Shown here piece by piece: positions 16,356-25,319 of a stretch of 64,000 nt of DNA; position 1 is the stretch's first letter; each line of letters starts with the position of its first letter. The position numbers and the translations under genes are program-made. The DNA comes from ELB16-189 sp018266435 (GTDB taxonomy: Bacteria; Bacteroidota; Bacteroidia; Cytophagales; Cyclobacteriaceae): positions 2,480,001 to 2,544,000 of the forward strand of contig CP126125.1 in assembly GCA_030123525.1 (NCBI GenBank), in the 5' to 3' direction. Under the pieces are notes generated by a model, which did no database searches, was not told where the DNA came from, and worked only from the letters and a program-made list of their open reading frames with translations.

Positions 16356-17873
16356 ATGTCAAAAGAATCATTTATTGCATCCGTACAAAAATCATATTCT
16401 TATCAGGGAAGCTCCATTTTTCTTGGAGCCGGAGTTTACAATGGTGAAATTATTGCCAATGCAAAAGTGAATTTAGCTTTGCGCATGATGAACCGTCACG
16501 GATTAGTAACGGGTGCCACCGGCTCAGGAAAAACACGTACTCTTCAATTAATAGCCGAACAACTATCGGCTGCCGGTGTTTCCGTTTTTATGCCTGACAT
16601 GAAAGGTGATTTGAGCGGGATGGCAAAAGAAGGAACCAATAATGATAAAATAAATGAAAGGGCACAAGCACTAAATATCAATTACGCACCATCCGGTTTT
16701 CCTGTTGAACTCTATTCACTCAGTGGAAAGAAGGGCACCCAAATGCGAGCTACTGTTACCGAATTTGGGCCGGTATTGCTTACTAAAATTTTAGAATTGA
16801 ATGATGTGCAGAGTGGCGTACTGATGATTTTGTTTAAGTATGCCGATGATAAAAAATTGCCGATAGTTGATTTGAATGACCTGAAGAAAGTATTGAACTA
16901 CCTCACCGAAGGTGCGGGTGCTGCTGAAATAAAAGAAAGTTACGGCAAAATTTCAGGAGCCACGGCCAGTACAATTTTAAGAAAAATTGTTGCCTTGGAA
17001 CAGCAAGGTGTTTCGCCCATTTTTGGCGAGCCCTCTTTTGATGTGCAGGACTTATTTGAAAAAGTGGATGGGAGGGGAACAATCAGCCTACTCAATGTAT
17101 CAGATGTACAGAGTCAGCCGATGATTTTTTCCACATTCATGCTTTCGCTGTTAGCCGAGTTGTACCATAAACTTCCTGAAGCAGGAGACCTGGATAAACC
17201 CAAGTTGGTTTTCTTTTTAGACGAGGCTCACCTGCTTTTTAAAGATGCTCCTGTTGCATTTATGGATCAGATTGAACAAGTGATCCGGCTGATCCGCTCA
17301 AAAGGAGTGGGTATTTTCTTTTGCACGCAAATGACTCAAGACATTCCGTCTTCGGTGCTCGGTCAGTTAGGCAACCGCGTGCACCATGTCATTCGCGCCT
17401 TTACACCCAACGATGTGAAAGACTTAAGGGAAACGATCAAAACATTTCCCAAATCTGATTTTTATGACTTGGAAAAAGTATTTACCCAATTGGGCATTGG
17501 CCAGGCACTGATAACGGTATTAGATGAAAAAGGAATCCCGACCGAAACGGTTGTCACACATTTGGCTCCGCCTGCTTCGTTTATGGGTCCACTCGGTGAC
17601 CTGGAATATCAAACATATCTTGATCAATCAGACCTCTTTAAAAAATACAAAGATTCAGTTGACCCGGTAAGTGCCTTCGAATTACTGAATGAACGCATAC
17701 AATCGCACCAGTCAGAACAACAATCGGCTCCTCCGGTAACCAAAGGTCGCCCTGAAAAAAGCACAATCGAACAAGTGCTGTCTTCGCCCATCACCAAGCA
17801 AGTGGGAAAAGAAATTGTGCGCGGAGTTTTTGGAATGCTCTTTGGTTCGGCTCCGAAAAGAAGATCACGGTAG
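16356..17873 (+). CDS. HerA-like ATPase/helicase, DUF853 (YjgR) family
   Basis: A 505-residue P-loop ATPase of the HerA/FtsK clade, DUF853 subfamily. Walker A is GATGSGKT (about residues 53-60) and Walker B is LVFFLDEAHLLF, with an arginine-finger region after it (QLGNRVHHVIRAFTP). Family members have been described as putative DNA helicases or translocases with no agreed cellular role. The C-terminal 60 residues are low-complexity and basic (ending PKRRSR). It starts 39 bases after the GNAT gene and may be co-transcribed with it. Confidence 0.88.
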   Translation: MSKESFIASVQKSYSYQGSSIFLGAGVYNGEIIANAKVNLALRMMNRHGLVTGATGSGKTRTLQLIAEQLSAAGVSVFMPDMKGDLSGMAKEGTNNDKINERAQALNINYAPSGFPVELYSLSGKKGTQMRATVTEFGPVLLTKILELNDVQSGVLMILFKYADDKKLPIVDLNDLKKVLNYLTEGAGAAEIKESYGKISGATASTILRKIVALEQQGVSPIFGEPSFDVQDLFEKVDGRGTISLLNVSDVQSQPMIFSTFMLSLLAELYHKLPEAGDLDKPKLVFFLDEAHLLFKDAPVAFMDQIEQVIRLIRSKGVGIFFCTQMTQDIPSSVLGQLGNRVHHVIRAFTPNDVKDLRETIKTFPKSDFYDLEKVFTQLGIGQALITVLDEKGIPTETVVTHLAPPASFMGPLGDLEYQTYLDQSDLFKKYKDSVDPVSAFELLNERIQSHQSEQQSAPPVTKGRPEKSTIEQVLSSPITKQVGKEIVRGVFGMLFGSAPKRRSR

Positions 17874-17948
17874 TATTCTTTTCAGAGACACCACGGGTAA
17901 ATAACAAAAACTGGCCACCATCGTTACGATCATTAATAATTATTTTTT

Positions 17949-20327
17949 ATGCGTATCGTATTTTTTTTCTGTCTCTTTTTAACAAGTTATTGTATAGCCC
18001 AGCAAAAATTTACGCTTAGCGGATATGTAAAAGATGCTTCTAACGGAGAGGCCATGATTGGGGCCACAGTATTTGTTCAACCGGTAAATGCCGGCACAAG
18101 TACCAATGAATATGGATTTTACTCGCTTACCCTGCCAGCAGGTACATACACTGTAAAATATAATTACCTCGGGTACAAACTGGTGACCGAAGAAATTACA
18201 TTAGATAAAAACCTGCCGACTGATGTAGAGTTGGTGAGCGAGGCTACTGTATTAAAAGAAATTCAGGTAGTGGAGGAAAGCGATCGTCCGACTGCTCAAA
18301 ATCCGGGCATGAGCATGAATAAAATGAATGTGTCGGTTATGAAGAAGATACCGGCCTTTTTAGGGGAAGTAGATGTGATCAGAAGTATTTTGTTGTTACC
18401 CGGAGTAAGTACCGTGGGCGAAGGAGCAGCAGGATTTAATGTGAGGGGTGGAAGTGTGGGGCAGAACTTAGTGTACCTGGATGAAGCCCCGGTTTATAAC
18501 TCATCGCATTTGTTAGGATTCTTTTCTGTATTCAATCCGGATGCCGTAAAAGACATTACCTTATACAAAGGTGCTGTGCCCAGCCGCTTTGGCGGACGTC
18601 TGGCTTCTGTACTGGATGTGCGGATGAAAGAAGGCAACAACAAGAAAACGGAAATTCATGGAGGAATAGGAACCGTTTTCAGCCGGTTTTCAATAGAAGG
18701 TCCGTTGGTAAAAAATAAATCTTCGTTCATTGTGGCCGCGCGAAGATCCTATATTGATATTCTGGCGCGCCCTTTCGTGAGTGTTTTAAAAAACGGGGGA
18801 GCTTTAAATTTTTATGACCTCACATTAAAGACTAATTATAATTTCAACGATAAAAATAAAGTGTATTTGTCAGGCTACTTTGGCCGTGATAATTTTCTTT
18901 TTGATAAAAATCAGGGTTTCAGCTGGGGCAATGCCACAGGCACGTTGCGGTGGAATCATTTGTTCAATGATAAACTTTTTCTTAATCAGGCATTGGTATT
19001 TAGCAAGTATGACTACAGCCTGCAGTTTGGCGGAACGGAGCAAAATAATTTTAAATGGAAATCATCCATTAGTAACTTCATCTACCGCCCGGATTTCAGT
19101 TACTTCATTAACAGCAACCATGAAGTTAATTTTGGAGGTGAAGCAATTTACTACACATTTGTTCCGGCCAACGCTACCGGCACAACCAACGGAACGCCCG
19201 TAGATGTCAGTCTTGAAAAAAAATACAATTCAGAAATTTCTCTGTATGCCAGCCACGCATTGAAAATCAATCCACGTGTCTCAATTGATTACGGGTTGCG
19301 CTATTCTTCTTTCTCGCTCTATGGACCGGGCACACAGTATTTATATAACGACACCGTGCCGGGCATCCGCAAGCGGGTAATTGGCGAAAAAACGTATTCC
19401 AAAAGAGAGGCGATTCAAACATATGGCAACTGGCAGCCGCGCTTTTCATTTAAGTACCAATTGAACGAAAACAGTTCCATCAAAGGTAGTTACAACCGCA
19501 TGGTGCAGTACCTGCACTTGATTTCCAATACAACAGCTTCTAACCCGCTGGATGTCTGGACACCCAGTACCGCCAACATTAAACCAGAACTGGGTGATCA
19601 ATTGACCACAGGCTATTTTAGAACGTTGACTACACCAACGGCTCAGTATGAATTTTCTGTAGAAGGATATTTGCGCTATACTCAAAACCAGATTGACTAC
19701 ATTAACGGGGCCGATATTTTAATTAATCGCTACCTCGAGGGCGATCTACTCTCAGGCAAAGGCCGTGCGTATGGCGTAGAATTTTTTGCGCAAAAGAAGA
19801 CCGGGCGACTCAATGGATGGATTAGTTATACGTTGGGAAGAACGGAACTACAAGTAATCGGAATCAACAACGATAATTGGTACCCCACACGTTATAATCA
19901 AACACACAACCTGAAGGTGGTAGGGTTTTACGAAATCAATAAACGGTGGTCGTTCTCTACTAACTTTATTTACACATCGGGAACACCCACTACCTTTCCC
20001 AATTCACGATACACTCAACAAGGGATATTGATTCCTTACCTGGCCACTAATGCACGCAATAACGTTACGCTTCCCAGTTATAACCGGTTAGATATTGCCT
20101 TTACCCTGCAAGGAAAAGAAGCAGATAAGTCAGGAAGAAAACGAAAAAACAAAGATTACTGGGTGTTTTCAATTTATAATCTTTATGCCCGGCAAAATCC
20201 ATTCTCAATTTATTTTTCGCAGGTAAACGACCAAACCCTTCCCGGACAACCGCTGCTTTCGCAGGCCAAACAAATTTCGATCATCGGCACCTTTGTGCCG
20301 GCTATTTCTTATAACCTTAAATTTTGA
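17949..20327 (+). CDS. TonB-dependent outer-membrane receptor with carboxypeptidase-like regulatory domain
   Basis: A 792-residue outer-membrane transporter. A signal peptide (about 1-18) precedes a CarboxypepD_reg-like beta-sandwich (about 22-100, LSGYVKDASNGEAMIGATV). Next come a plug domain (about 125-230, with GFNVRGGSVGQNLVYLDEAPVY-type sequence) and a beta-barrel to the C-terminus. It lacks the SusC length and features, so glycan import is not implied. The next gene starts on the last base of this stop codon region and encodes a DUF4249 lipoprotein, a recurrent partner of such receptors in Bacteroidota. The substrate is unknown. Confidence 0.92.
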   Translation: MRIVFFFCLFLTSYCIAQQKFTLSGYVKDASNGEAMIGATVFVQPVNAGTSTNEYGFYSLTLPAGTYTVKYNYLGYKLVTEEITLDKNLPTDVELVSEATVLKEIQVVEESDRPTAQNPGMSMNKMNVSVMKKIPAFLGEVDVIRSILLLPGVSTVGEGAAGFNVRGGSVGQNLVYLDEAPVYNSSHLLGFFSVFNPDAVKDITLYKGAVPSRFGGRLASVLDVRMKEGNNKKTEIHGGIGTVFSRFSIEGPLVKNKSSFIVAARRSYIDILARPFVSVLKNGGALNFYDLTLKTNYNFNDKNKVYLSGYFGRDNFLFDKNQGFSWGNATGTLRWNHLFNDKLFLNQALVFSKYDYSLQFGGTEQNNFKWKSSISNFIYRPDFSYFINSNHEVNFGGEAIYYTFVPANATGTTNGTPVDVSLEKKYNSEISLYASHALKINPRVSIDYGLRYSSFSLYGPGTQYLYNDTVPGIRKRVIGEKTYSKREAIQTYGNWQPRFSFKYQLNENSSIKGSYNRMVQYLHLISNTTASNPLDVWTPSTANIKPELGDQLTTGYFRTLTTPTAQYEFSVEGYLRYTQNQIDYINGADILINRYLEGDLLSGKGRAYGVEFFAQKKTGRLNGWISYTLGRTELQVIGINNDNWYPTRYNQTHNLKVVGFYEINKRWSFSTNFIYTSGTPTTFPNSRYTQQGILIPYLATNARNNVTLPSYNRLDIAFTLQGKEADKSGRKRKNKDYWVFSIYNLYARQNPFSIYFSQVNDQTLPGQPLLSQAKQISIIGTFVPAISYNLKF

Positions 20328-21277
20328 TGATCATGAGAATAAAAAGACATATTTGGTTTTTTCTTGCCACGGGTTTAGCCGGTGCCGGTTTTTTGTTTTC
20401 ATGTGAAAAAGTTATTAACCCAACACTGCAGCCAGCTACTCCGGTTTTGGTCGTAGATGCGTGGATCAACAACAAAACTGAAAAACAAATTGTTTTACTC
20501 ACCATGACACAACCTTATTTCGATAGTTCTTTACCTGCAGGAGTTTCAGGTGCTGCAGTCAGTGTACAAGACGTGACAGACGGAGTTACAGTTTATCACT
20601 TTACTGAAAATCCCTCAGTGCACGGCTCGTATGAATGGACTCCTTCTTCCGTCAATTTTGGAACAATTGGACACCAATATAAACTTACGATTTTGTTGAA
20701 TGGAGAAACATTTGTGGCCTCATCATACATAGGGCGCGTGCCTGCCGTTGATAGCATTACATTTTCGCAGCAGGGAAACAATTCAAACTCAAAAACAATT
20801 AAATATTATGGGCAGTTTTGGGCAACTGATCCCAAAGGACCGGGCGATACGTATTGGATTAAGACTACAAAAAATGATACTCTCCTTACACTACCAGGAG
20901 AAATAAACATCGCTTATGATGCCGGAACTTCTATTGGAGGCGATGCTGATGGCGTGGTATTTATTTCACCGGTGCGAAGAAAGATCACACCTCGGTTAAG
21001 TTCAAACCAAGCCAGCACAGACTCTCCGCTCATTCTGGGTGATTCGGTTTATGTAGAAATTAATTCTATCTCGTTAGCTGCTTTCAATTTTTTAGGTCAG
21101 GTAATAACGCAGACCAACCGGCCAGGGGGATTTGGTCAGTTGTTTTCCACACCGCTGGCTAATGTTTCTTCTAATCTTTCAAATGTAAATCCATCCGGCT
21201 CACCAATAGTGGGGTTTTTCAATACTGCAGCAGTGAGCGGGAGAGGAGTTCGGTTTAAGAAAGTGAGCAACAACTGA
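20327..21277 (+). CDS. DUF4249-family lipoprotein paired with the TonB receptor
   Basis: A 316-residue lipoprotein with signal peptide and lipobox (LFSCEK), then a beta-rich domain of the DUF4249 type (opening LVVDAWINNKTEKQIVLLT). The ATG at 20327 overlaps the receptor's stop codon by one base, so the two are translationally coupled. By analogy with SusD-like lids it may be a surface accessory to the receptor, but no function is established for DUF4249. It converges with moaCB. Confidence 0.88.
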   Translation: MIMRIKRHIWFFLATGLAGAGFLFSCEKVINPTLQPATPVLVVDAWINNKTEKQIVLLTMTQPYFDSSLPAGVSGAAVSVQDVTDGVTVYHFTENPSVHGSYEWTPSSVNFGTIGHQYKLTILLNGETFVASSYIGRVPAVDSITFSQQGNNSNSKTIKYYGQFWATDPKGPGDTYWIKTTKNDTLLTLPGEINIAYDAGTSIGGDADGVVFISPVRRKITPRLSSNQASTDSPLILGDSVYVEINSISLAAFNFLGQVITQTNRPGGFGQLFSTPLANVSSNLSNVNPSGSPIVGFFNTAAVSGRGVRFKKVSNN

Positions 21278-21307
21278 TTGGTTTCTGCTTTTTTGTTTTA
21301 TGAATTT

Positions 21308-22219
21308 CTATTCATGACTGACGTGTGCCAGTATTTTGAATAAATGCAGCACATAAGGAAACAGTGCATCCATGCTTTCACTAACGCCTCGCGTAGAGCC
21401 AGGCAGTGCGAGGATCAGGGTATTTCCTTTTAACCCGGCTACACTTCGCGAAAGCATGGAATATGGCATTTGTTCCTGTCCGTAACTTCTTGCCGCTTCG
21501 CTGATGCCCGGTATTTCACGATCCAGCATGGGGCGTATGGCCTCCGGGGTAACATCGCGTGAGGATAAGCCGGTACCTCCTGTTAAAATTATTAAATCAA
21601 TTTTTTTGGCACAGAGCGATTGCACTTTGTCTTGTATTATTTTTATTTCATCGGGAATGATGCTGTAGTCTTTTGTGGCAATTTGAAATCGCTCAAGCTT
21701 GCTGATGATCGCTTTGCCGGCAGAGTCTTGTTTTTTGCCTGCCGAAATACTGTCGGAACAAACAACAACGGCCGCAGAAAAATTTTTGGGCACGTTATCT
21801 GCATATTGTGATTTGCCTCCTTTTTTCTTGATCAGTTTTATACTTTTAATTTCAATGCCCTTATCAATGGGCTTCAGCATGTCATAGAGGGTAAGCGCCA
21901 CCACCGAAGCGCCATGCATGGCCTCTACCTCCACACCTGTCTTATAAATCGTGTGTACTTCTGTTTCAATAATAATATCCAATCCCTCAATGCGATGATG
22001 TATCGAGGCTAACTCAATCGGCAACGGGTGGCAATCGGGAATCATATCACTGGTTTTTTTTATTCCGAATAAACCCGCCACACGGCTAACCTCAAAGACA
22101 TCGCCTTTTGGAACGGTTTTGTTTTTAATCGCTTCAATGGTCTCATCAGAGCTAACGCTGACAACGGCTTGCGCAATGGCGCTGCGGTGAGTTTTTATTT
22201 TGCTGGTGATGTCAATCAT
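21308..22219 (-). CDS. moaCB: Bifunctional MoaC-MogA/MoaB fusion, molybdenum cofactor synthesis
   Basis: A 303-residue fusion. Residues 1-145 are MoaC, with the signature region MIPDCHPLPI, EVEAMHGASVVALTLYDM and the lysine-rich KSIKLIKKKGGKS; it helps convert GTP to cyclic pyranopterin monophosphate. Residues about 150-303 are a MoaB/Mog domain (VVVCSDSISAGKKQD, ILTGGTGLSSRDVTPEA, ALPGSTRGV), which adenylylates molybdopterin. One polypeptide thus holds an early and a late step of the pathway. It is the last gene of the minus-strand Moco/nitrate block and starts 7 bases after moaE. Confidence 0.94.
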   Translation of the reverse strand: MIDITSKIKTHRSAIAQAVVSVSSDETIEAIKNKTVPKGDVFEVSRVAGLFGIKKTSDMIPDCHPLPIELASIHHRIEGLDIIIETEVHTIYKTGVEVEAMHGASVVALTLYDMLKPIDKGIEIKSIKLIKKKGGKSQYADNVPKNFSAAVVVCSDSISAGKKQDSAGKAIISKLERFQIATKDYSIIPDEIKIIQDKVQSLCAKKIDLIILTGGTGLSSRDVTPEAIRPMLDREIPGISEAARSYGQEQMPYSMLSRSVAGLKGNTLILALPGSTRGVSESMDALFPYVLHLFKILAHVSHE

Positions 22220-22226
22220 GTTGTTT

Positions 22227-22670
22227 TTACGAATTTATTTTCCATTGATAGTTGTCGTCATTCAAAATTTCTTTTCCCCATACCGGAGCTTCTTTTTTAA
22301 TTCGTTCCACAATTGCTTCGCATGCGTTGATGGCATCTTTGCGGTGAATGGCGGAAGTAAAGACCAGTAAACTGATTTCTCCCGCATTTACTAAACCCAG
22401 GCTGTGGTAAATGTGCATACAGATCAGCGGAAAGTTTTTAAAAGCATCTTCCCTGATTTCATGAAATTTTTCTTCAGCCATTTCCCGGTAAGTGGTGTAT
22501 TCAATAGCAATCACTTGCTGATTGTTGATGGTATCCTGTCGTACCTGTCCGAGAAAAAGACTGTGTGCCCCGATCGTTGTTTTCTTATTGTGCTTTTCTA
22601 TCGAGTTGGCAATGAAGGCCGGGCTGATCGGCCCGTCAATAAATACGTTATGTTTTTTTGATGATTCCAT
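22227..22670 (-). CDS. moaE: Molybdopterin synthase large subunit MoaE
   Basis: A 147-residue MoaE that with thiocarboxylated MoaD turns precursor Z into molybdopterin. Family features are LGQVRQDT, IEYTTYREMAEEKF, HSLGLVNAGE, the HR(K)DA motif and the active-site lysines in KKEAPVWGKE. Its ATG overlaps the last base of the moeB gene. Full length for the family. Confidence 0.94.
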   Translation of the reverse strand: MESSKKHNVFIDGPISPAFIANSIEKHNKKTTIGAHSLFLGQVRQDTINNQQVIAIEYTTYREMAEEKFHEIREDAFKNFPLICMHIYHSLGLVNAGEISLLVFTSAIHRKDAINACEAIVERIKKEAPVWGKEILNDDNYQWKINS

Positions 22671-23821
22671 TATAACTGTATGGGTGATGAGTTTTTTAAG
22701 TTAGAATGTTCATACATTTTCCAGTTATCAATTCCTCCTTTTAAACTATAAGCCACAATGTTGGGATATTTTTTCAGAAGCGCGTTTACTGCGGTTACAC
22801 TTCTTTTTCCTGATTTACAAAAAACCACAATTTTATTTTCTGTAGAAATTTCCAGGGCAGCTTCTTTAAAACGGCTCAAAGGAATTTGAGTGTACCTAAA
22901 CTCATTCACTAAAGGCAACTCATCTTCTTCGCGAACATCAATAATGATCAATTGTTCTCTTTTGCGCAAATCATCAAACTCAGCGGGAGTAATTTCATTT
23001 ACAGGATTACCTGGGCTGCAAAACCATTCGTAGTTATAGTTTTTAAACGCTTCTTTTGTTGACGGAATGTATGAGGATGATTCTTTAGAAGGTGAAATGT
23101 TGAATTCATAAAATGAATTATTCAGCACATTGCAGGATAAAATTTTATTACAAAGCGGTTCTCCGATGCCGGTACAAATTTTAATTGCTTCGGCAGCCTG
23201 AAACCCTCCTATGATGGCCGGCAACACACCCAGCACACCGGCTTCATTACACGAAGGAACAGTAGCCGGATTCGATGGCAACGGAAACAGGTCACGGTAA
23301 TTAGCCGTGTATCCTGAATTTTTATCAGGCATATTGAAAACGCCAACCTGCCCTTCGTAACGCAGTATCGCTCCATACACTAACGGTTTGTGAAGCAACA
23401 CGCAGGCATCGTTTACTAAATACCGCGTAGCAAAATTATCTGAACCGTCAATTACGAGATCGTATTCTTCGATGATCTCAAGTGCATTCTTCGGTTCAAT
23501 TTTTGTTTGGTAAACTAAATATTGAGTTTCAGGATTAAACAACTTTAATTTTTCTGCGGCTGTGATCGCTTTTGGTTTCCCAATATCATTGACTGTATAA
23601 AGAGTTTGTCGTTGCAGGTTGGTTAGCTCAACTACATCAAAATCAACGATACCGATCTTCCCGACACCCGCGGCAGACAAATACTGCAAAGCCGGGCAGC
23701 CCAGCCCACCAGCACCAATTACCAGGATTTTCGCATAAAATAATTTATCCTGTGCCTGGATGCCAAAATTTTTGAGAATAACCTGGCGTTCGTATCGCTG
23801 ATATTTTTTTTGATCACTCAT
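22670..23821 (-). CDS. moeB: MoeB-type MoaD adenylyltransferase fused to a rhodanese domain
   Basis: A 383-residue E1-like enzyme that activates the MoaD C-terminus and, through its rhodanese domain, probably helps load sulfur. The ThiF/MoeB domain (1-250) has the nucleotide loop GAGGLGCPALQYL and VPSCNEAGVLGVLP. The rhodanese domain (about 280-370) has the active-site loop VFCKSGKRS. The zinc tetracysteine of E. coli MoeB is absent: the position usually read RCLFP is RDLFP and the second CPxC pair is missing, leaving one Cys in YEWFCSPG. It is flanked by moaD and moaE. Confidence 0.92.
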   Translation of the reverse strand: MSDQKKYQRYERQVILKNFGIQAQDKLFYAKILVIGAGGLGCPALQYLSAAGVGKIGIVDFDVVELTNLQRQTLYTVNDIGKPKAITAAEKLKLFNPETQYLVYQTKIEPKNALEIIEEYDLVIDGSDNFATRYLVNDACVLLHKPLVYGAILRYEGQVGVFNMPDKNSGYTANYRDLFPLPSNPATVPSCNEAGVLGVLPAIIGGFQAAEAIKICTGIGEPLCNKILSCNVLNNSFYEFNISPSKESSSYIPSTKEAFKNYNYEWFCSPGNPVNEITPAEFDDLRKREQLIIIDVREEDELPLVNEFRYTQIPLSRFKEAALEISTENKIVVFCKSGKRSVTAVNALLKKYPNIVAYSLKGGIDNWKMYEHSNLKNSSPIQL

Positions 23822-23826
23822 TACTA

Positions 23827-24060
23827 TTATCCTCCGGAAAATGGTGGAAGCAGTGCCACGGTATCATCGGTATTCAACTCCACAGACTCTTGAATAATTT
23901 TTTTATTGACAGCTATTAAATATGTAGTGGATTGTAGTTGAGGATATGACTTTATCAATTGCTGATTTAATTCATTGGTTGTTTTTACTAAGGGCACCTT
24001 CCACGAAGTTTTGCCGGTAATATCTGCAACCTGGCCAAAAGCGAGTACATTAATTTCCAT
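23827..24060 (-). CDS. moaD: Molybdopterin synthase sulfur carrier subunit MoaD
   Basis: A 77-residue ubiquitin-fold protein with the required C-terminal Gly-Gly (LLPPFSGG) that is adenylylated by MoeB and converted to a thiocarboxylate. Other family marks are FGQVADITGK and VAVNKK-type strands. It overlaps the end of mobA by 11 bases and precedes moeB by 5. Confidence 0.92.
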   Translation of the reverse strand: MEINVLAFGQVADITGKTSWKVPLVKTTNELNQQLIKSYPQLQSTTYLIAVNKKIIQESVELNTDDTVALLPPFSGG

Positions 24061-24649
24061 GGTTCAATTTTTTAACGGCCTTATTAAAATCAGTTTTGTT
24101 GTTGATGTTGGTAAACAATAAGTTGCTGAATAATTCATGGTGGCTCACATCAAGTGTTGACAAGTCAAAATGTGTAACCATTTCTTGTAATTTAACAATT
24201 CCCCGATCAATTAATTGCTTCCAGCCGGGCAGGCAGCTGGTTGAATACACCCCGAATAATGGTTGGATTTTTCCCCTGTATAAAGGTAAAGTTATTTGTG
24301 ATTGGGTGGCATGCAGCAGCAGGTAGTCGATCGACTGGGAGGTGATAAACGGCATATCACAACTCACCACAAATAATTTACTTGTTAACGAATTGTGAAA
24401 TGCAGCGTGAATGCCGCCTGCCGGGCCAATTCCTTTTAATAAATCTTCAATCACCTCAAGCCCAAATTTTTGATACTCGTTATTATTGGAAACAATCACA
24501 ACCTTAGTTACTACGCTCCGCAATTGCTTAATGGTGCGTAGCACCAAAGGCTCGCCATTAAAAAGAAGCAAGCCCTTATCAGTTCCCATGCGCGAACTTT
24601 TGCCGCCTGCTAAAATGTAGCCCGTTATATCGTTGATCTCCTCTGCCAC
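24050..24649 (-). CDS. mobA: Molybdenum cofactor guanylyltransferase MobA
   Basis: A 199-residue nucleotidyltransferase that attaches GMP to Moco to make the bis-MGD form needed by NarG. The N-terminal motif is LAGGKSSRMGTDKGLL; VSCDMPFI and the GPAGGIHAAF loop follow. The frame starts with GTG at 24649; there is no nearby in-frame ATG, so a GTG start is likely. About 60 bases of AT-rich sequence separate it from the upstream SUOX-like gene. Confidence 0.92.
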   Translation of the reverse strand: MAEEINDITGYILAGGKSSRMGTDKGLLLFNGEPLVLRTIKQLRSVVTKVVIVSNNNEYQKFGLEVIEDLLKGIGPAGGIHAAFHNSLTSKLFVVSCDMPFITSQSIDYLLLHATQSQITLPLYRGKIQPLFGVYSTSCLPGWKQLIDRGIVKLQEMVTHFDLSTLDVSHHELFSNLLFTNINNKTDFNKAVKKLNHGN

Positions 24650-24709
24650 TGTGAATTTTCCTAGTCAATTTTCAGTGTGAATCAGATTTTGATTTTTTAT
24701 TAAAAAAAA

Positions 24710-25315
24710 TCAATCCACTTTTTTCACTTCAATACTTTTAAGCCAGATAACATGTCGTGGCCCGGTTCTAATATCGTTGACACAGTTCAGAATCATTGAG
24801 CCTTTGGTTACAATAGGTTGGCCATTTTCTTCGAATGTTATATAGGTATTGTTGCCGGTGGGGTTATTGAATATTTCGCCCCAGGAAAAAGTAGCCTTAT
24901 ACCCGTCTGTGGCCCGTGCCACAATGTAAAAGTTTCTGTCTTTGTGATTGACTTGTTTGATGGATGCTTTTTCTAAAATATCTTTTAATAAAACACCCCT
25001 GCTTTTAACACTGCTGCTTGTTGTTGCCCCAGACTGACACACGATATTTAAGCTGTCTAACCCCACTACTTTCATTTTTTTTAATGAATCAACCGTGAGG
25101 ACTAAAGGAAAGTTAACATCACCACTTACCGACAGGGTGGTGCTCACCATGCTCACGGTGTCTTTTATGCCGGTATGATTATGCGAGGGAGTTGCCAGGG
25201 TAGATGAATCTTTATTCTTTAGATCTTCACCCGATTTTTTTTGATTACGGCAACGACTAAAAGTTAAAATATAGACTAAAGCAACAATCAGAAATAATAC
25301 TTTTTTCATATTCAT
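24710..25315 (-). CDS. Small SUOX-fold (molybdopterin-binding-domain-like) lipoprotein
   Basis: A 201-residue exported protein. The signal peptide ends in a lipobox-like LTFSRC (Cys22), then a linker rich in Ser/Asn, then about 135 residues resembling the oxidoreductase molybdopterin-binding (sulfite-oxidase) fold. The visible pattern is LTVDSLKKM, NIVCQSGAT (Cys93, where the Mo-ligating cysteine sits in larger members), SRGVLLKDIL, ATDGYKATFSW and GPRHVIWLKSIEV. Many of the usual cofactor-contacting residues are missing, so it may be a binding or non-catalytic protein. Its place amid Moco genes supports a cofactor-linked role. Lies 4 bases after the TauE-type gene. Confidence 0.75.
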   Translation of the reverse strand: MNMKKVLFLIVALVYILTFSRCRNQKKSGEDLKNKDSSTLATPSHNHTGIKDTVSMVSTTLSVSGDVNFPLVLTVDSLKKMKVVGLDSLNIVCQSGATTSSSVKSRGVLLKDILEKASIKQVNHKDRNFYIVARATDGYKATFSWGEIFNNPTGNNTYITFEENGQPIVTKGSMILNCVNDIRTGPRHVIWLKSIEVKKVD

Positions 25316-25319
25316 TTTT

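Noticed and set aside
16356..17873. HerA-like ATPase as part of an anti-phage system
   Set aside because: HerA-type ATPases occur in defence pairs, but there is no partner nuclease or Sir2 gene beside it, and the DUF853 family is broadly housekeeping in distribution.
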